Under the pieces are notes generated by a model. That model was not told where the DNA came from. It saw only the letters and a list, made by a program, of their open reading frames with translations, and did no database searches. Positions 26,810-36,231 of a DNA stretch of 62,445 nucleotides are shown one piece after another. Every line of letters begins with the position of its first letter. Within the stretch, counting starts at the first letter, position 1. Location of the stretch: positions 1-62,445 of the forward strand of contig CAMDTN010000009.1 of NCBI GenBank assembly GCA_945907755.1. Reading direction: 5' to 3'. The position numbers and the translations under genes were made by a program. This DNA comes from Singulisphaera sp. GP187 (GTDB lineage Bacteria > Planctomycetota > GCA-002687715).

Positions 26810-27671
26810 CGATGCGCACTCTCGCGAAACCGGTGATCTTCACTTGCTTCACGCCGCAGGCTGCTGCGCGCGCATCCAGCCAAACTGCAACGGTCTTTTC
26901 GGAATCGAGCACATAGTTCTGCTGCGTCAGCGCGCGCTCTGCCACAAACTTTTGCAGGCGCCCGCCCACCATCTTTTCTGCGATGGCCTGAGGCTTGCCC
27001 GATTCCATGGCCTGCTTGATGAAGATCTCGCGCTCGGCGTCCATCTCCTTCTGCGGGATGCCCGAAGCATCCACGGCCAAAGGCGCTGGCACAGCCGCAA
27101 CGATGTGCATGCACAATTCGCGCAGCACCTTGCCGAACTCGGCGCTGTCCACAGGGCCTTCTGCGCTCACTTCGACGATGGCACCGCTGCGGCCGTCGAA
27201 GTGCTGGTAAGCACCGCACGTGCCCTCGAAGCGCGCAACGCTGCGCACCGCCATGTTTTCACGGATGGTGTTGCCTGCGTCGTCCAACAACGCTTGCACA
27301 GTGCCACTGCCCGCGCGCGCCGCCAACACGCTTTCGGGCGTTGCGCTAGCAGCGGGCAGTTCCAGCGCCGCACAGATAGCCGCTTCGGCCAATGCTTGAA
27401 AGTTGTCGTTACGAGCAGAGAAATCTGTCTCGCACGACACCATCACTGCTGCTGCTCCACGGTTGCCGCTGCCAGTACGCGCGCGGACCACGCCTTCAGC
27501 CGTATCGCGGTCGGCGCGCTTCGCTTGCTTGGCAATGCCACGCTCGCGCAACACCTTGATCGCGCCTTCGATATCACCCGCCGCAACATCCAGCGCATTC
27601 TTGCATTCCATCATCGGAGCCTGCGTGCGCTCACGCAGTACCTTCACCATCGCAGCGGTCACAGTAGCCAT
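26802..27671 (-). CDS. tsf: translation elongation factor Ts
   Basis: 289 residues from ATG 27671 with GGAGAG upstream. It exchanges GDP for GTP on EF-Tu. The N-terminal UBA-like domain VLRERTQAPMMECKNALD is followed by two core repeats, with FVAERALTQQNYVLD and a short C-terminal strand module. It lies 51 bp downstream of rpsB. Confidence 0.96.
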   Translation of the reverse strand: MATVTAAMVKVLRERTQAPMMECKNALDVAAGDIEGAIKVLRERGIAKQAKRADRDTAEGVVRARTGSGNRGAAAVMVSCETDFSARNDNFQALAEAAICAALELPAASATPESVLAARAGSGTVQALLDDAGNTIRENMAVRSVARFEGTCGAYQHFDGRSGAIVEVSAEGPVDSAEFGKVLRELCMHIVAAVPAPLAVDASGIPQKEMDAEREIFIKQAMESGKPQAIAEKMVGGRLQKFVAERALTQQNYVLDSEKTVAVWLDARAAACGVKQVKITGFARVRIGE

Positions 27672-27722
27672 TGGTCTCTCCGTCGTTATCGCTCGATCAT
27701 CTTGGCGCACACACACCAAACC

Positions 27723-28643
27723 TCACTCAGTAGGTTTGGTGTCCGGCTCCGTCGGAGCTGGTGCCACCGGGGTGCCATCGGCGGCGCCCTTCGCGGCGCG
27801 CTCGGCACGCAAACGCTGCTGCGCGGCCTTGAGGGCTTCCATCTCGGCAGCGCGACGCTCGGCGCTCTTACGCGCGGCATCCTGTTCCTTCTTCTCTTCT
27901 TCCTGGCGACGAGCCATATCGTCGGTGCGACGCTTCTCTTCGGCAGCGAGGTGCTGCGCGTAGGCCGTGTTGCCTGCGGCCACCGCTTCAGTGAGCTTCT
28001 TCAGCAGCACCTGGATGGAGCGCATGCTGTCGTCGTTGCCAGGAATAACGATGTCCACCTTGGTGGGATCGCAATCGGTATCAAGGATGGCCACCACGGG
28101 GATGCCAAGCTTGTTGGCTTCGCGGACGGCGTTGTGTTCCTTCTTGGGGTCAACAACGACCATCGCGCCCGGCAAGCGCTCCATGGTGCGCAGGCCGTCG
28201 AGGTTGCGGAACATCTTGCGTTTGTCGCGCAAAATCGAAGCCTGCTCCTTCTTGGGCCGCGCAGCAAACGAAACATCCGCAACGGAGGCTTCCAGTTCCA
28301 TCAAGGTCTTCAAGCGGCCACGAATGGTGCTGAAGTTGGTGAGGGTTCCACCCAGCCAACGCTCGGTCACCATCGGCATGCTCACCGAGGCGGCACATTC
28401 TTGGATCACCGGCGCGGCTTGGCGCTTGGTGCCCACGAACAGGATTTGATGGCCTTCGGCACTCAAGCGGTGCAAGAAGGTGGTGCCCTTGATCAGACCA
28501 CGCAGCGATTCGCGCAGGTCGATGATGTGGATCAGGTTGCGCTTGCCGAAGATGAAAGGCTTCATCCTCGGGTTCCAACGGGAAGCGCGGCAACCGAAGT
28601 GAACGCCGGCTTCGAGTAGATCCTTCACTGGGACAGCAAACAT
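27723..28643 (-). CDS. rpsB: 30S ribosomal protein S2 (uS2) with charged C-terminal extension
   Basis: 306 residues. The core (1-235) shows LLEAGVHFGCRASRWNPRMK, TERWLGGTLTNFSTI and the GIPVVAILDTDCDPTKVD stretch. The last 70 or so residues are an extension absent from most S2 proteins: an Arg/Glu/Ala-rich helix and then a Pro/Thr tail with the motif APAPTEP. The same kind of motif occurs in bL25, bS18 and bL9 of this window. A strong GGGAGGGAG ribosome site precedes the ATG. First gene of the rpsB-tsf-pyrH-frr cluster. Confidence 0.96.
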   Translation of the reverse strand: MFAVPVKDLLEAGVHFGCRASRWNPRMKPFIFGKRNLIHIIDLRESLRGLIKGTTFLHRLSAEGHQILFVGTKRQAAPVIQECAASVSMPMVTERWLGGTLTNFSTIRGRLKTLMELEASVADVSFAARPKKEQASILRDKRKMFRNLDGLRTMERLPGAMVVVDPKKEHNAVREANKLGIPVVAILDTDCDPTKVDIVIPGNDDSMRSIQVLLKKLTEAVAAGNTAYAQHLAAEEKRRTDDMARRQEEEKKEQDAARKSAERRAAEMEALKAAQQRLRAERAAKGAADGTPVAPAPTEPDTKPTE

Positions 28644-28821
28644 GGTGGACTCCCTCCCGAGGCGCCCATGGTGGTTTCCTTGAGGCAGAAAACCGGGGCC
28701 AGCGGATGGTCAATGGACAAGCCCGAAACAGCGCGCACTCCACCGTGGAGGTCCGCATTTCAGGCCCGGCGAGTCTATCTGGGCACGTTGGCGACGAAAG
28801 GGGGGTGCTACCCTCGGCGCC

Positions 28822-30006
28822 ATGGCGGCGGGCAAGACGTTGTTTATCGTTGCGGGTGAGCCCTCGGGGGATCTCCACGCCGCCAATCTGCTGCGCGCTT
28901 TGCGCGAGCGCGCGCCGGACTTGCAAGCTCGCGGCATCGGCGGCCCACGCCTCGCGGCGGCAGGAATGACTCTGCAGCACGACCTCGCGAGCGACGCCGT
29001 GATGGGCCTGTTCCCTGTGCTGGCGGCGCTCCCCCGGCTACGCCGGGTGTTCCGCGACGCGGTGCATCAATTGGATGACGCGCGTCCCAGCGCGCTGCTG
29101 CTGGTGGATTATCCCGGCTTCAATTTGCGCCTTGCTGAACAAGCCAAGCGCCGCGGCATCCCCGTCATTTGGTACATCGCGCCCAAAGTGTGGGCGTGGG
29201 CCCGCTGGCGCGTGAAGCGCATCGCGAAGTGCGTCGATCAATTACTGCTCATTCTTCCGTTTGAAGAAGCGTGGTTCCGCGCAGCGGGGCTGAATGCCTT
29301 GCATGTTGGCTCGCCGGTGGTGGACCACTGGCACAGCCATGTGCCGACGCGCACCGCAGCACTGCGTGGCGACGCGCCGTTCTGCGTGGGGCTTTTCCCT
29401 GGCAGCCGACGGCATGTAGTGCGCAGCGTGTTGCCTGTGTTTTTGGATGCCGCCATGCGCTTTGACATCGCCTGGTGCGCGGCCGAACGCAGCAGCGGCA
29501 AGAGCGCCAACGCGAATGCGCTTAGTGCGCGTCCGCGATTCCTGCTTTCCAACGCCACCACCGAAGGCGCCGCCATGGTGGCCGCCGCGCGCGCGCGCGG
29601 TTTGGACGTGCACGCGTGCACTGGTTCTGCACTGGATCTGATGCACGCAGTGGATCTATCGCTGGCCGCGTCCGGCACGGTCACTTTGGAACTGGCGCTC
29701 AGCGGCAAACCCTTTGTGGTGGGCTATCGCTTGTCAGCGCCGTTCTGGGTCGTGGCGAAATTGCTGGTGAAAATCGACCATGTTGCCCCGGTGAATCTGG
29801 TAGCCGAAGCACGAATTGTGCCCGAGCATGTGTCCGTGCGTTCCTTCGCAGCGGCAGCTGCGGACGACCTTTTGCGACTGAGCGCAGGCCCGGCCCGCGA
29901 ACGCTGCATCGCTGACCTCGCGGAAGTGACGCGCCGCTTGGGCCCACCCGGCACGGCGGAACGCGCTGCCGCAGCGGTCCTCGAGTTCCTTGAAGCGCGC
30001 CGCTAG
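28822..30006 (+). CDS. lpxB: lipid-A-disaccharide synthase
   Basis: 394 residues. It joins UDP-2,3-diacylglucosamine and lipid X to make the lipid A disaccharide at the inner membrane. Family motifs: VAGEPSGDLHAANLLRAL at the N-terminus, VDYPGFNLRLAEQAK, YIAPKVWAWARWRVKRI, and SGTVTLELALSGKPFVVGYR near the C-terminus. Transcribed away from rpsB, with lpxA converging from the other side 3 bp after its stop. Confidence 0.95.
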   Translation: MAAGKTLFIVAGEPSGDLHAANLLRALRERAPDLQARGIGGPRLAAAGMTLQHDLASDAVMGLFPVLAALPRLRRVFRDAVHQLDDARPSALLLVDYPGFNLRLAEQAKRRGIPVIWYIAPKVWAWARWRVKRIAKCVDQLLLILPFEEAWFRAAGLNALHVGSPVVDHWHSHVPTRTAALRGDAPFCVGLFPGSRRHVVRSVLPVFLDAAMRFDIAWCAAERSSGKSANANALSARPRFLLSNATTEGAAMVAAARARGLDVHACTGSALDLMHAVDLSLAASGTVTLELALSGKPFVVGYRLSAPFWVVAKLLVKIDHVAPVNLVAEARIVPEHVSVRSFAAAAADDLLRLSAGPARERCIADLAEVTRRLGPPGTAERAAAAVLEFLEARR

Positions 30007-30009
30007 CGC

Positions 30010-30801
30010 TCAGCCCTGCAAGGCTCGGCCGGCGGCGCTGCGTTCAGAACGGCGCAAAAACGCAACCAAATAGGCCACTTCCGCTGTTAGATATGGGCTG
30101 CGCTCAATCTCGTCGAGAATCTCCGAACGCGGCTGCGCAGTGCGGAAGATGGTGCGGTACGCATCGCGAATGGCCTCCATCTGCCCCGGCGAATAGCCAG
30201 CGCGCTGCAGACCCACTGTGTTCACTTTGCGCACCTTGGATGGATGGCCTTCAACCACCATGAAGGGCGGCACATCGTGCACCACGCGGGTGAGCCCGCC
30301 GACATACGAGTGCTTACCGATGGTGGCGAACTGCTGCACCGCTGCGGCACCGTTCAGGATGGCGCGATCTTCGATCACTACATGCCCAGCGATGAGCACA
30401 TTGTTGGCCATGATCACATGGTCGCCCAGCACGCAATCGTGGGCCACATGGCAGCATGACATCAACAGGTTGTGCGATCCGACGCGCGTCCAACCATCGC
30501 CTTTCAGCGTGCCGCGATTCAACTGCGCGAATTCACGAATGACATTGTTGTCGCCGAGAGACAACCAAGTGACTTCACCCTTCCAAGTCAGGTCTTGCGG
30601 CGCGCCCCCTACCGCCGCATGACTATGCACGCTGTTGTTGCTGCCCATGCGCACATGCGGGCCAACGACGGCATGGGGGCCTATCTGCGAACCCGCACCG
30701 ATCACCGTGTCTTCGCCGATAACCGCAAAAGGCGCGATGGTGACATCGCTGCCAATCTGCGCATCGGGATGCACTACTGCTGTTGGATGAATGTTGCTCA
30801 T
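30010..30801 (-). CDS. lpxA: UDP-N-acetylglucosamine O-acyltransferase
   Basis: 263 residues from ATG 30801 (ATGA overlap with lpxC-fabZ). It adds the first 3-hydroxyacyl chain in lipid A synthesis. A left-handed beta-helix of hexapeptide repeats starts IHPTAVVHPDAQIG; HAAVGGAPQDL holds the usual active-site context, and a helical C-terminal domain follows. Last gene of the envelope cluster. Confidence 0.95.
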   Translation of the reverse strand: MSNIHPTAVVHPDAQIGSDVTIAPFAVIGEDTVIGAGSQIGPHAVVGPHVRMGSNNSVHSHAAVGGAPQDLTWKGEVTWLSLGDNNVIREFAQLNRGTLKGDGWTRVGSHNLLMSCCHVAHDCVLGDHVIMANNVLIAGHVVIEDRAILNGAAAVQQFATIGKHSYVGGLTRVVHDVPPFMVVEGHPSKVRKVNTVGLQRAGYSPGQMEAIRDAYRTIFRTAQPRSEILDEIERSPYLTAEVAYLVAFLRRSERSAAGRALQG

Positions 30802-32099
30802 GCGTCCATCAACATGAATTTCATGACCGCTTGGCAGGACAGCTCGCCATTCACCGAAGCGCGCCCTTCGACCTTGCCAGAACGGTCGCGCAGCGACACG
30901 GTCTCGCATTCCAAACGCAACTGATCGCCCGGCACCACCGGCCGCCGGAACTTCACATGGTCGATGGCCACCATCACCGCAACGCGACCCGTGTTTTGCA
31001 GACGGCGCAACAGCAGCACGCCAGCGAGCTGCGCCAACGCTTCGATCTGCAGAACTCCAGGCATGATCGGCTGTCCGGGCCAGTGCCCTTGGAAGTGCGG
31101 TTCGTTGAAGGAAACGCTCTTGATGCCCACAGCGCGCTGCCAGCCTTCAAGCTCGATGACGCGGTCGACGAACAAGAAGGGGTAGCGGTGCGGCAAGATT
31201 TTCAAGATCTCGCGCACATCTAAGCCAGTGTCGCTTTGCAAGACGCCGCGGGCTTCCAGCTCGCGTTGACGCGCTGCAATCAAGCGCACCAGTTTTTGGT
31301 TTTCGTCGTGGCCGCTGCGTGTGGCCACCACGCGGGCTTCAAGATCGCAGCCCAGTAAGGCGAGGTCGCCTAACAGGTCCAACAATTTGTGGCGCGCCGG
31401 TTCGTCGGCGAAGCGAAGCGCGTTTTCCATGACACCGTTGGGCCCGAGAACAAGCGTGTTGCGTGTGTTGGCACCCTTGCCCAAGCCCAACTCTTGCAGT
31501 GCCTTCACTTCGGCTTCAAGGCAGAAGGTGCGCGCCGGAGCAATCTCCGACAAGAAACTCTCTTCGCGCACTTTCAGGCTGACGCACTGCGTGCCCAAAC
31601 CGATCACGCCGGGATAGTGCAGTGTGTAGGAAAGGTCTAATCCTTCGCCAGCAAAGGCAGCGATACTGGCTTCGCCATCTTGGGCTGCAACTGCTTGGTC
31701 CAGCGCAAAGCTCTTTCGTGGCGCCTTCTGTTCCAGTCGTCCTGCGCCACGAATCACTTCGGCATAAGGCAAACTGGATCCATCCAACCCAGGCACTTCC
31801 ACGCCATCGATTTCGATGTCCACATTGTCGACGCCCAAGGCGTAGAGGCTGGCGGTGAGGTGTTCGACCGTGTGCACATCTGCATCGCCCAGCGCAATGG
31901 CCGTGCGGCGTTCTCGGGCCACGACATTTTCGATGCGCAGTGGGATGCGCGGCCTGCCCGGCAAGTCCGTGCGCACGAACACAACACCGTTGCCCGCTTC
32001 GGCGGGGCGCAAAGTGACGCTGCATTCAGTACCGCTGTGCAGGCCCGTGCCGCGCACAGTCACGGCGCTTTTCAAAGTGCGTTGGTTGCGCAAAGTCAT
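30798..32099 (-). CDS. lpxC-fabZ: LpxC-FabZ fusion: lipid A deacetylase and hydroxyacyl-ACP dehydratase
   Basis: 433 residues from ATG 32099 (ATGA overlap with lpxD). Residues 1 to about 275 are LpxC, the zinc deacetylase of the committed lipid A step: the HTVEHLTASL His, HKLLDLLGDL (His and Asp zinc ligands) and SGH (general acid His) are all present. Residues from about 290 are FabZ, with LPHRYPFLFVDRV, GHWPGQPIMPG and the catalytic Glu in LQIEALAQ. Both halves look complete. The fusion is known from Bacteroidota and some Planctomycetota and links lipid A to fatty acid supply. Confidence 0.95.
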   Translation of the reverse strand: MTLRNQRTLKSAVTVRGTGLHSGTECSVTLRPAEAGNGVVFVRTDLPGRPRIPLRIENVVARERRTAIALGDADVHTVEHLTASLYALGVDNVDIEIDGVEVPGLDGSSLPYAEVIRGAGRLEQKAPRKSFALDQAVAAQDGEASIAAFAGEGLDLSYTLHYPGVIGLGTQCVSLKVREESFLSEIAPARTFCLEAEVKALQELGLGKGANTRNTLVLGPNGVMENALRFADEPARHKLLDLLGDLALLGCDLEARVVATRSGHDENQKLVRLIAARQRELEARGVLQSDTGLDVREILKILPHRYPFLFVDRVIELEGWQRAVGIKSVSFNEPHFQGHWPGQPIMPGVLQIEALAQLAGVLLLRRLQNTGRVAVMVAIDHVKFRRPVVPGDQLRLECETVSLRDRSGKVEGRASVNGELSCQAVMKFMLMDA

Positions 32100-33157
32100 G
32101 AGTTCGTCTCCGGGCCGCCACTGCCACCGGCATTGACATCGACATCCGGCTGCAAGCGTCTCTCGATCTCGTTCAACCTGCGCCACATTTCTGGCAAGCG
32201 TTTTTGCAGCACTCGCACGCGCAAACCGTCGGCCAGCGGCAACGGTGGGGCGCCCATGTACGCACCAGCGGCTTTGATGGAACTCGTGGTGCTGCTGTAA
32301 CCAGCCATCTGAGTTCCGCTTGCAATCGATATGTGCCCACCGATGCCAACATGGCCGCCGAAGACCACGCGATCACCTACTTTGGTGGAACCTGCGATCC
32401 CGACCAAGGCCGCGAACAGACAATCCTCGCCAACTTGCACGTTGTGAGCAATCTGGACCAAGTTGTCGATCTTGGTGCCGCGCCCAATGCGGGTCGCATC
32501 AAAGCGCGCGCGGTCGATGCACACGCAGGAACCAATCTCGACATCGTTGCCGATGATGACGGTGCCCACATGCGGGATGCGCGCATGCTGGCCGCGGTCG
32601 TCGGTGGCATAGCCGAAGCCATCGCCTCCGATCACGCTGCCCGAATGCACGCTGACGCGGTCGCCCAAGCGCACATGGTGTTCGATCACCACACGCGGAT
32701 GGATAGTGCAATCAACACCAATCTGTGCACTGGCACCAATCACAGCGCCGGGGCCAATGCTGCTGCGCGCGCCGATGGTCGCGCCTGCCCCAACGAAGGC
32801 CAGAGCCCCGACGGAAGCTGTCGGATCGATGCTGGCGCTGCTCTCCACGACCGCGCTCGGATGAATGCCAGCAGCGGGGCGCGGTTGCGCACTCATGTGT
32901 TCAACGATGCGTGCGAAGGCGAGATTCGGCTGCGGCACCAAGATTGTGACGCCGCGAAAATCTGGAATCGGTGCATCGAGCACTGCTGCTGTCGCCGTTG
33001 ATGCAGCAAACGCCGCACGCCAACGCTCGCCGGTGGCAAAGGTGATGTCGCCTGGGCCAGCAGCTTCTGCGCCAGCACAGGCGAAGACTTCGGCGTCGGC
33101 GTCACCCAAGACCTGACCGTCGACCAGCGCTGCGAGACTCCGGACCGTGAAAGCCAT
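32096..33157 (-). CDS. lpxD: UDP-3-O-(3-hydroxyacyl)glucosamine N-acyltransferase
   Basis: 353 residues from ATG 33157. It adds the N-linked acyl chain in lipid A synthesis. An N-terminal uridine-binding domain (about 1-100) is followed by a long hexapeptide-repeat helix and a C-terminal helical arm (MWRRLNEIERRL). The conserved segment SVIGGDGFGYA is present, and IAHNVQVGEDC contains the catalytic His region. It lies 5 bp after the Skp-like gene. Confidence 0.95.
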   Translation of the reverse strand: MAFTVRSLAALVDGQVLGDADAEVFACAGAEAAGPGDITFATGERWRAAFAASTATAAVLDAPIPDFRGVTILVPQPNLAFARIVEHMSAQPRPAAGIHPSAVVESSASIDPTASVGALAFVGAGATIGARSSIGPGAVIGASAQIGVDCTIHPRVVIEHHVRLGDRVSVHSGSVIGGDGFGYATDDRGQHARIPHVGTVIIGNDVEIGSCVCIDRARFDATRIGRGTKIDNLVQIAHNVQVGEDCLFAALVGIAGSTKVGDRVVFGGHVGIGGHISIASGTQMAGYSSTTSSIKAAGAYMGAPPLPLADGLRVRVLQKRLPEMWRRLNEIERRLQPDVDVNAGGSGGPETNS

Positions 33158-33162
33158 GCGTG

Positions 33163-33699
33163 TCAGCGGTTCAGCCGCTGCACCACCTCCGCGGTAAGGT
33201 CCAGTTTTTCGTCGTGCCACAGCACGTTGCGCAACTGAATGCCAGCCCAGACATCGCTGCGGGTGCGCCCGCCCAATTCGTCGCGACTAATCAAATACAC
33301 AGCCGACAGCCCCTTGCTGGCCCCGATGGCTGCGACTTCGCGCTGAACCACCTTGTAGACCTTCTTCAGGTGCTCGACGAGTTCGCGCTCTTGCTGCAAC
33401 AACGCGCCCTTTTCTTGAAGTTCAATCTCGACTTTCTCGAGGGCAAGGTCGCGTTCTTTCTGCAGGCGCTCGAGCGCTGGTGGGTCCGAAAGCTCGAGGG
33501 CTTCCACCTTCTGCAGCAGCGCCTGACGCTTCGTGCGCACTTGCTCGCCGTTCTGCTTCAGGCGTGCTTCGAGCTGCGTGGTGATGTCTGCGGTCTTCTT
33601 GTATTCGAGGACAACGCGTTCGACATCAACAAAGCCGACGCCTTGGGCGCTCACCATGGTGGCGCAGGCGATGGTCAAGAACAGGGCTGCGATGCGCAT
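33163..33699 (-). CDS. skp: Skp/OmpH-family periplasmic chaperone
   Basis: 178 residues with AAGGAGGAG before the ATG. A signal peptide ends MVSA before Gln-20. The mature protein starts with a strand (VGFVDVERVVLEYK), continues as a long charged coiled coil (about 35-115) and ends in a small globular part, the OmpH/Skp pattern. It would carry outer membrane proteins to BamA, encoded just upstream in the same operon. Confidence 0.85.
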   Translation of the reverse strand: MRIAALFLTIACATMVSAQGVGFVDVERVVLEYKKTADITTQLEARLKQNGEQVRTKRQALLQKVEALELSDPPALERLQKERDLALEKVEIELQEKGALLQQERELVEHLKKVYKVVQREVAAIGASKGLSAVYLISRDELGGRTRSDVWAGIQLRNVLWHDEKLDLTAEVVQRLNR

Positions 33700-33710
33700 G
33701 CGCTCCTCCT

Positions 33711-36176
33711 TCAGAAGTTCGAACCGAACGAGAACGAAAGCAACTGGGTTTCGTCACCATCCTGCTTCAGCAAGGGAAAGCCGAAATCGATGGATACAGG
33801 ACGATCGCCGAGGAAAGGTATCACGATGCGAACGCCCGCTCCAACGGCCACACGCGGGCTGGTGAGCTGGGAATCGCTCCAACTTCCACCAACAGAGCCG
33901 GTGTCGATGAAGAGCACGCCACGGAGCGCTTCGTCGGCAACTGGGAAGAGATACTCGGCGCTGGCCAGCCACATGGCTTCACCACCGATCGGGTCTTCGC
34001 CGTCGTGCGGCCCTGCGCCGCGGAAGCGGAAGCCGCGGATGGTGCCAGCGCCACCGGCAAATAGGCGGTCGAAAATGGGCACTGCACGAGTGTCGCCCAA
34101 CGCTGTTGCGTGCCCCAATGTGCCGCTGAGTTGCAGCACATGCGCCCGTTCGTCGGCACTCTCGCCGAGCTGGAAGTAGCGATCGGCTCGCAGTGTTGCG
34201 GTGGCGTAGGACAGCGCGCCCCACAGCCCTGCATACTTGGCGGTAGCCGCAAGCTCATAACCACTTGTTGGGTCCAGCAAGTTATCCACGCGGCGCAAAC
34301 GCGACGTAACTTGCAGCGAGGCCACTTCATTGCGACCTTCCACATCGAACACGATCTGCGGGGCGGTAGCCGAGATCTCGCCGACATCCGCCACTTCGTC
34401 ACGCAAAGTGACATCGATGCGCAGATCGTCGCCCAATTCCCGCCCCACCGTCAGCGCAAACCCCTCGTGTCCTTCTTGCCAGTCTTCGCGCAACCACTCG
34501 GTCATGTAGAGCTCGCCGCTGAGCGCCCAGGGCGTATCGAAGGCCCGCTGATCGCCCCACAAAATACGCCCGCGCGACACAACCGTGCCGGGCTGGTAGC
34601 TCAATACAAGAATCTGTCCGCCACCGCTGAAGGATTCCAGCGTTTCACCGAAGGACTCCGGCGTATCGAGCGGATCGAAGTTGGTCTTGGTCCAGGTCAC
34701 ATCGCCGATAAACCCCGCGTTGGTAGACACGCCCACTGCAAAGCGCAAATTGCCGGTGTCGGTCTCCTGCACATCAATCACGATGTCTTGCACGTTCTCG
34801 CGCTTGGTGTCGCGCAACTGCACATAAGCCTCGCGGTACACCTGAAAATCATCGAAGGGGATTGCGGGTGTTTCCGCACGCATACCGGATTGCGGCGACC
34901 AATAGCGTAGGGAGCGAATCTTCTGCTCGGAGCGGCGCAGCTTCTGCAAGTTCAGCGGATCGCCTGTGAACAGCTCGATTTCGCGCCGAATGACGCGGTC
35001 CTGCGTTTCAACATTGCCGCGGATTTCGATTTCGCCTACATGCACCAACTCGCCTTCAGCAACCATGATCACGACATCGACTTGGTCGCTATCGAGATCG
35101 ATGGTGCTCTTGTCATTCACTGTGGCGTTGATGTGGCCGATGGCTTGATAGCGCTCCATGAGAACACGCATGTCGCGGCCCAGCATTCCGTCTTGACCCG
35201 TGGCGTAGGCCGCGCCGACTTGTGTCTGCAAGGCTGCGCTGAGCTCTGCCGCTTCAAAAAGCGTTGCGCCTTGAAGTGCTACTGAGCGCACGGTGTAAAG
35301 CCTGCCCTCTTCGATGCGCACGATGAGGTCTACTCGTTCGTGCTCGGGAGTTGGCACCCATTCCATCAGCGTGGCGCGCGCATCGAGATAGCCCTGGCCA
35401 CGCAACCACGCCGTCAGCCCCACCACATCGCGGCGCACTTGTTCCAGCACGAATTCCTTACTGCTCAGCAGCCCGGGCTCTTCGCACCAAGGCATTTGTT
35501 CCAGCAGCTTGTCTTTGTCGAAGCTAGTGGTTCCTTCGAAAATGACGCTGCGAATCTTCACCTTCACACCTTCAATGACATTGAACAGCACAATGTCGCC
35601 GCTGCGCTCGCTCTCCTTCACGAAGCGCACGCTGATGTAGTGGAAGCCGCGCTCGCGGTACCAGCGTTCCAGTTCTTGGCGGTCCAACTCGAGGGTGGCG
35701 TCGTCCACCAAATTGCCCCCGCGCGTGCGCAGCAATGGCAAGAAATCTTCGCGTCCGAACTCCAATGCCCCGAGGAAAACCAAACCCATCACGCGGCGGT
35801 TCTCTTCGCCATTCAAGGTGATGACCACGCCGCCGCTTGAGTCGAGCACCGCAAGCACGCTCGGGATCACCGAAAACAATTTCGGCAAACGCACGGTTGT
35901 CTCTTCGGGTTGGGGGCGCGTCGGATCCACCGCTGCTGGTGCTTGCCAGCCAGACAAACGGCGCACGTCGCGGTCCAGCGCATCGCGCGAGAACGGCGCG
36001 CCCACTTTGATGGTCATCACCGCCATGATGGCGTCGGGCGTCAGTGTGCGCAGGCCTTCAAAGTGAATGGCCCGCACAATCTTGCCTTCCAATTCCTGTC
36101 CGTCACCTTGGGCCAACAACGCGCCCGGCAAACAGCACAGAAGAAGCAACAGCGCCCTTCGAAGCAGATTCGGCAT
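33711..36176 (-). CDS. bamA: outer membrane protein assembly factor BamA
   Basis: 821 residues from ATG 36176 (GGAG upstream). A signal peptide ends ALLA before Gln. Several POTRA repeats follow (about residues 30-430; starts such as IRAIHFEGLRTLTPDAI and VGEIEIRGNVETQDRVI), then the Omp85 beta-barrel with FRFRGAGPHDGEDPIGG, similar to the VRGF region. The chain ends in Phe, as outer membrane barrels do. The function is insertion of outer membrane proteins. A small palindrome TTGACAGTCAA lies 17-27 bp upstream of the start. Confidence 0.93.
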   Translation of the reverse strand: MPNLLRRALLLLLCCLPGALLAQGDGQELEGKIVRAIHFEGLRTLTPDAIMAVMTIKVGAPFSRDALDRDVRRLSGWQAPAAVDPTRPQPEETTVRLPKLFSVIPSVLAVLDSSGGVVITLNGEENRRVMGLVFLGALEFGREDFLPLLRTRGGNLVDDATLELDRQELERWYRERGFHYISVRFVKESERSGDIVLFNVIEGVKVKIRSVIFEGTTSFDKDKLLEQMPWCEEPGLLSSKEFVLEQVRRDVVGLTAWLRGQGYLDARATLMEWVPTPEHERVDLIVRIEEGRLYTVRSVALQGATLFEAAELSAALQTQVGAAYATGQDGMLGRDMRVLMERYQAIGHINATVNDKSTIDLDSDQVDVVIMVAEGELVHVGEIEIRGNVETQDRVIRREIELFTGDPLNLQKLRRSEQKIRSLRYWSPQSGMRAETPAIPFDDFQVYREAYVQLRDTKRENVQDIVIDVQETDTGNLRFAVGVSTNAGFIGDVTWTKTNFDPLDTPESFGETLESFSGGGQILVLSYQPGTVVSRGRILWGDQRAFDTPWALSGELYMTEWLREDWQEGHEGFALTVGRELGDDLRIDVTLRDEVADVGEISATAPQIVFDVEGRNEVASLQVTSRLRRVDNLLDPTSGYELAATAKYAGLWGALSYATATLRADRYFQLGESADERAHVLQLSGTLGHATALGDTRAVPIFDRLFAGGAGTIRGFRFRGAGPHDGEDPIGGEAMWLASAEYLFPVADEALRGVLFIDTGSVGGSWSDSQLTSPRVAVGAGVRIVIPFLGDRPVSIDFGFPLLKQDGDETQLLSFSFGSNF

Positions 36177-36231
36177 GGGGTTCTCCAACGGATTGACAGT
36201 CAAACGCCGGACGGTGGCACTGTAAAGGGCC

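Noticed and set aside
26715-28619. A 1.9-kb open frame on the plus strand opposite pyrH, tsf and rpsB
   Set aside because: It is a shadow of GC-rich coding sequence on the other strand: the translation is rich in His, Arg and Gln with no domain, and the opposite frames are unmistakable housekeeping genes. Several similar frames (for example 21908-22975, 9394-10302) were dropped for the same reason.
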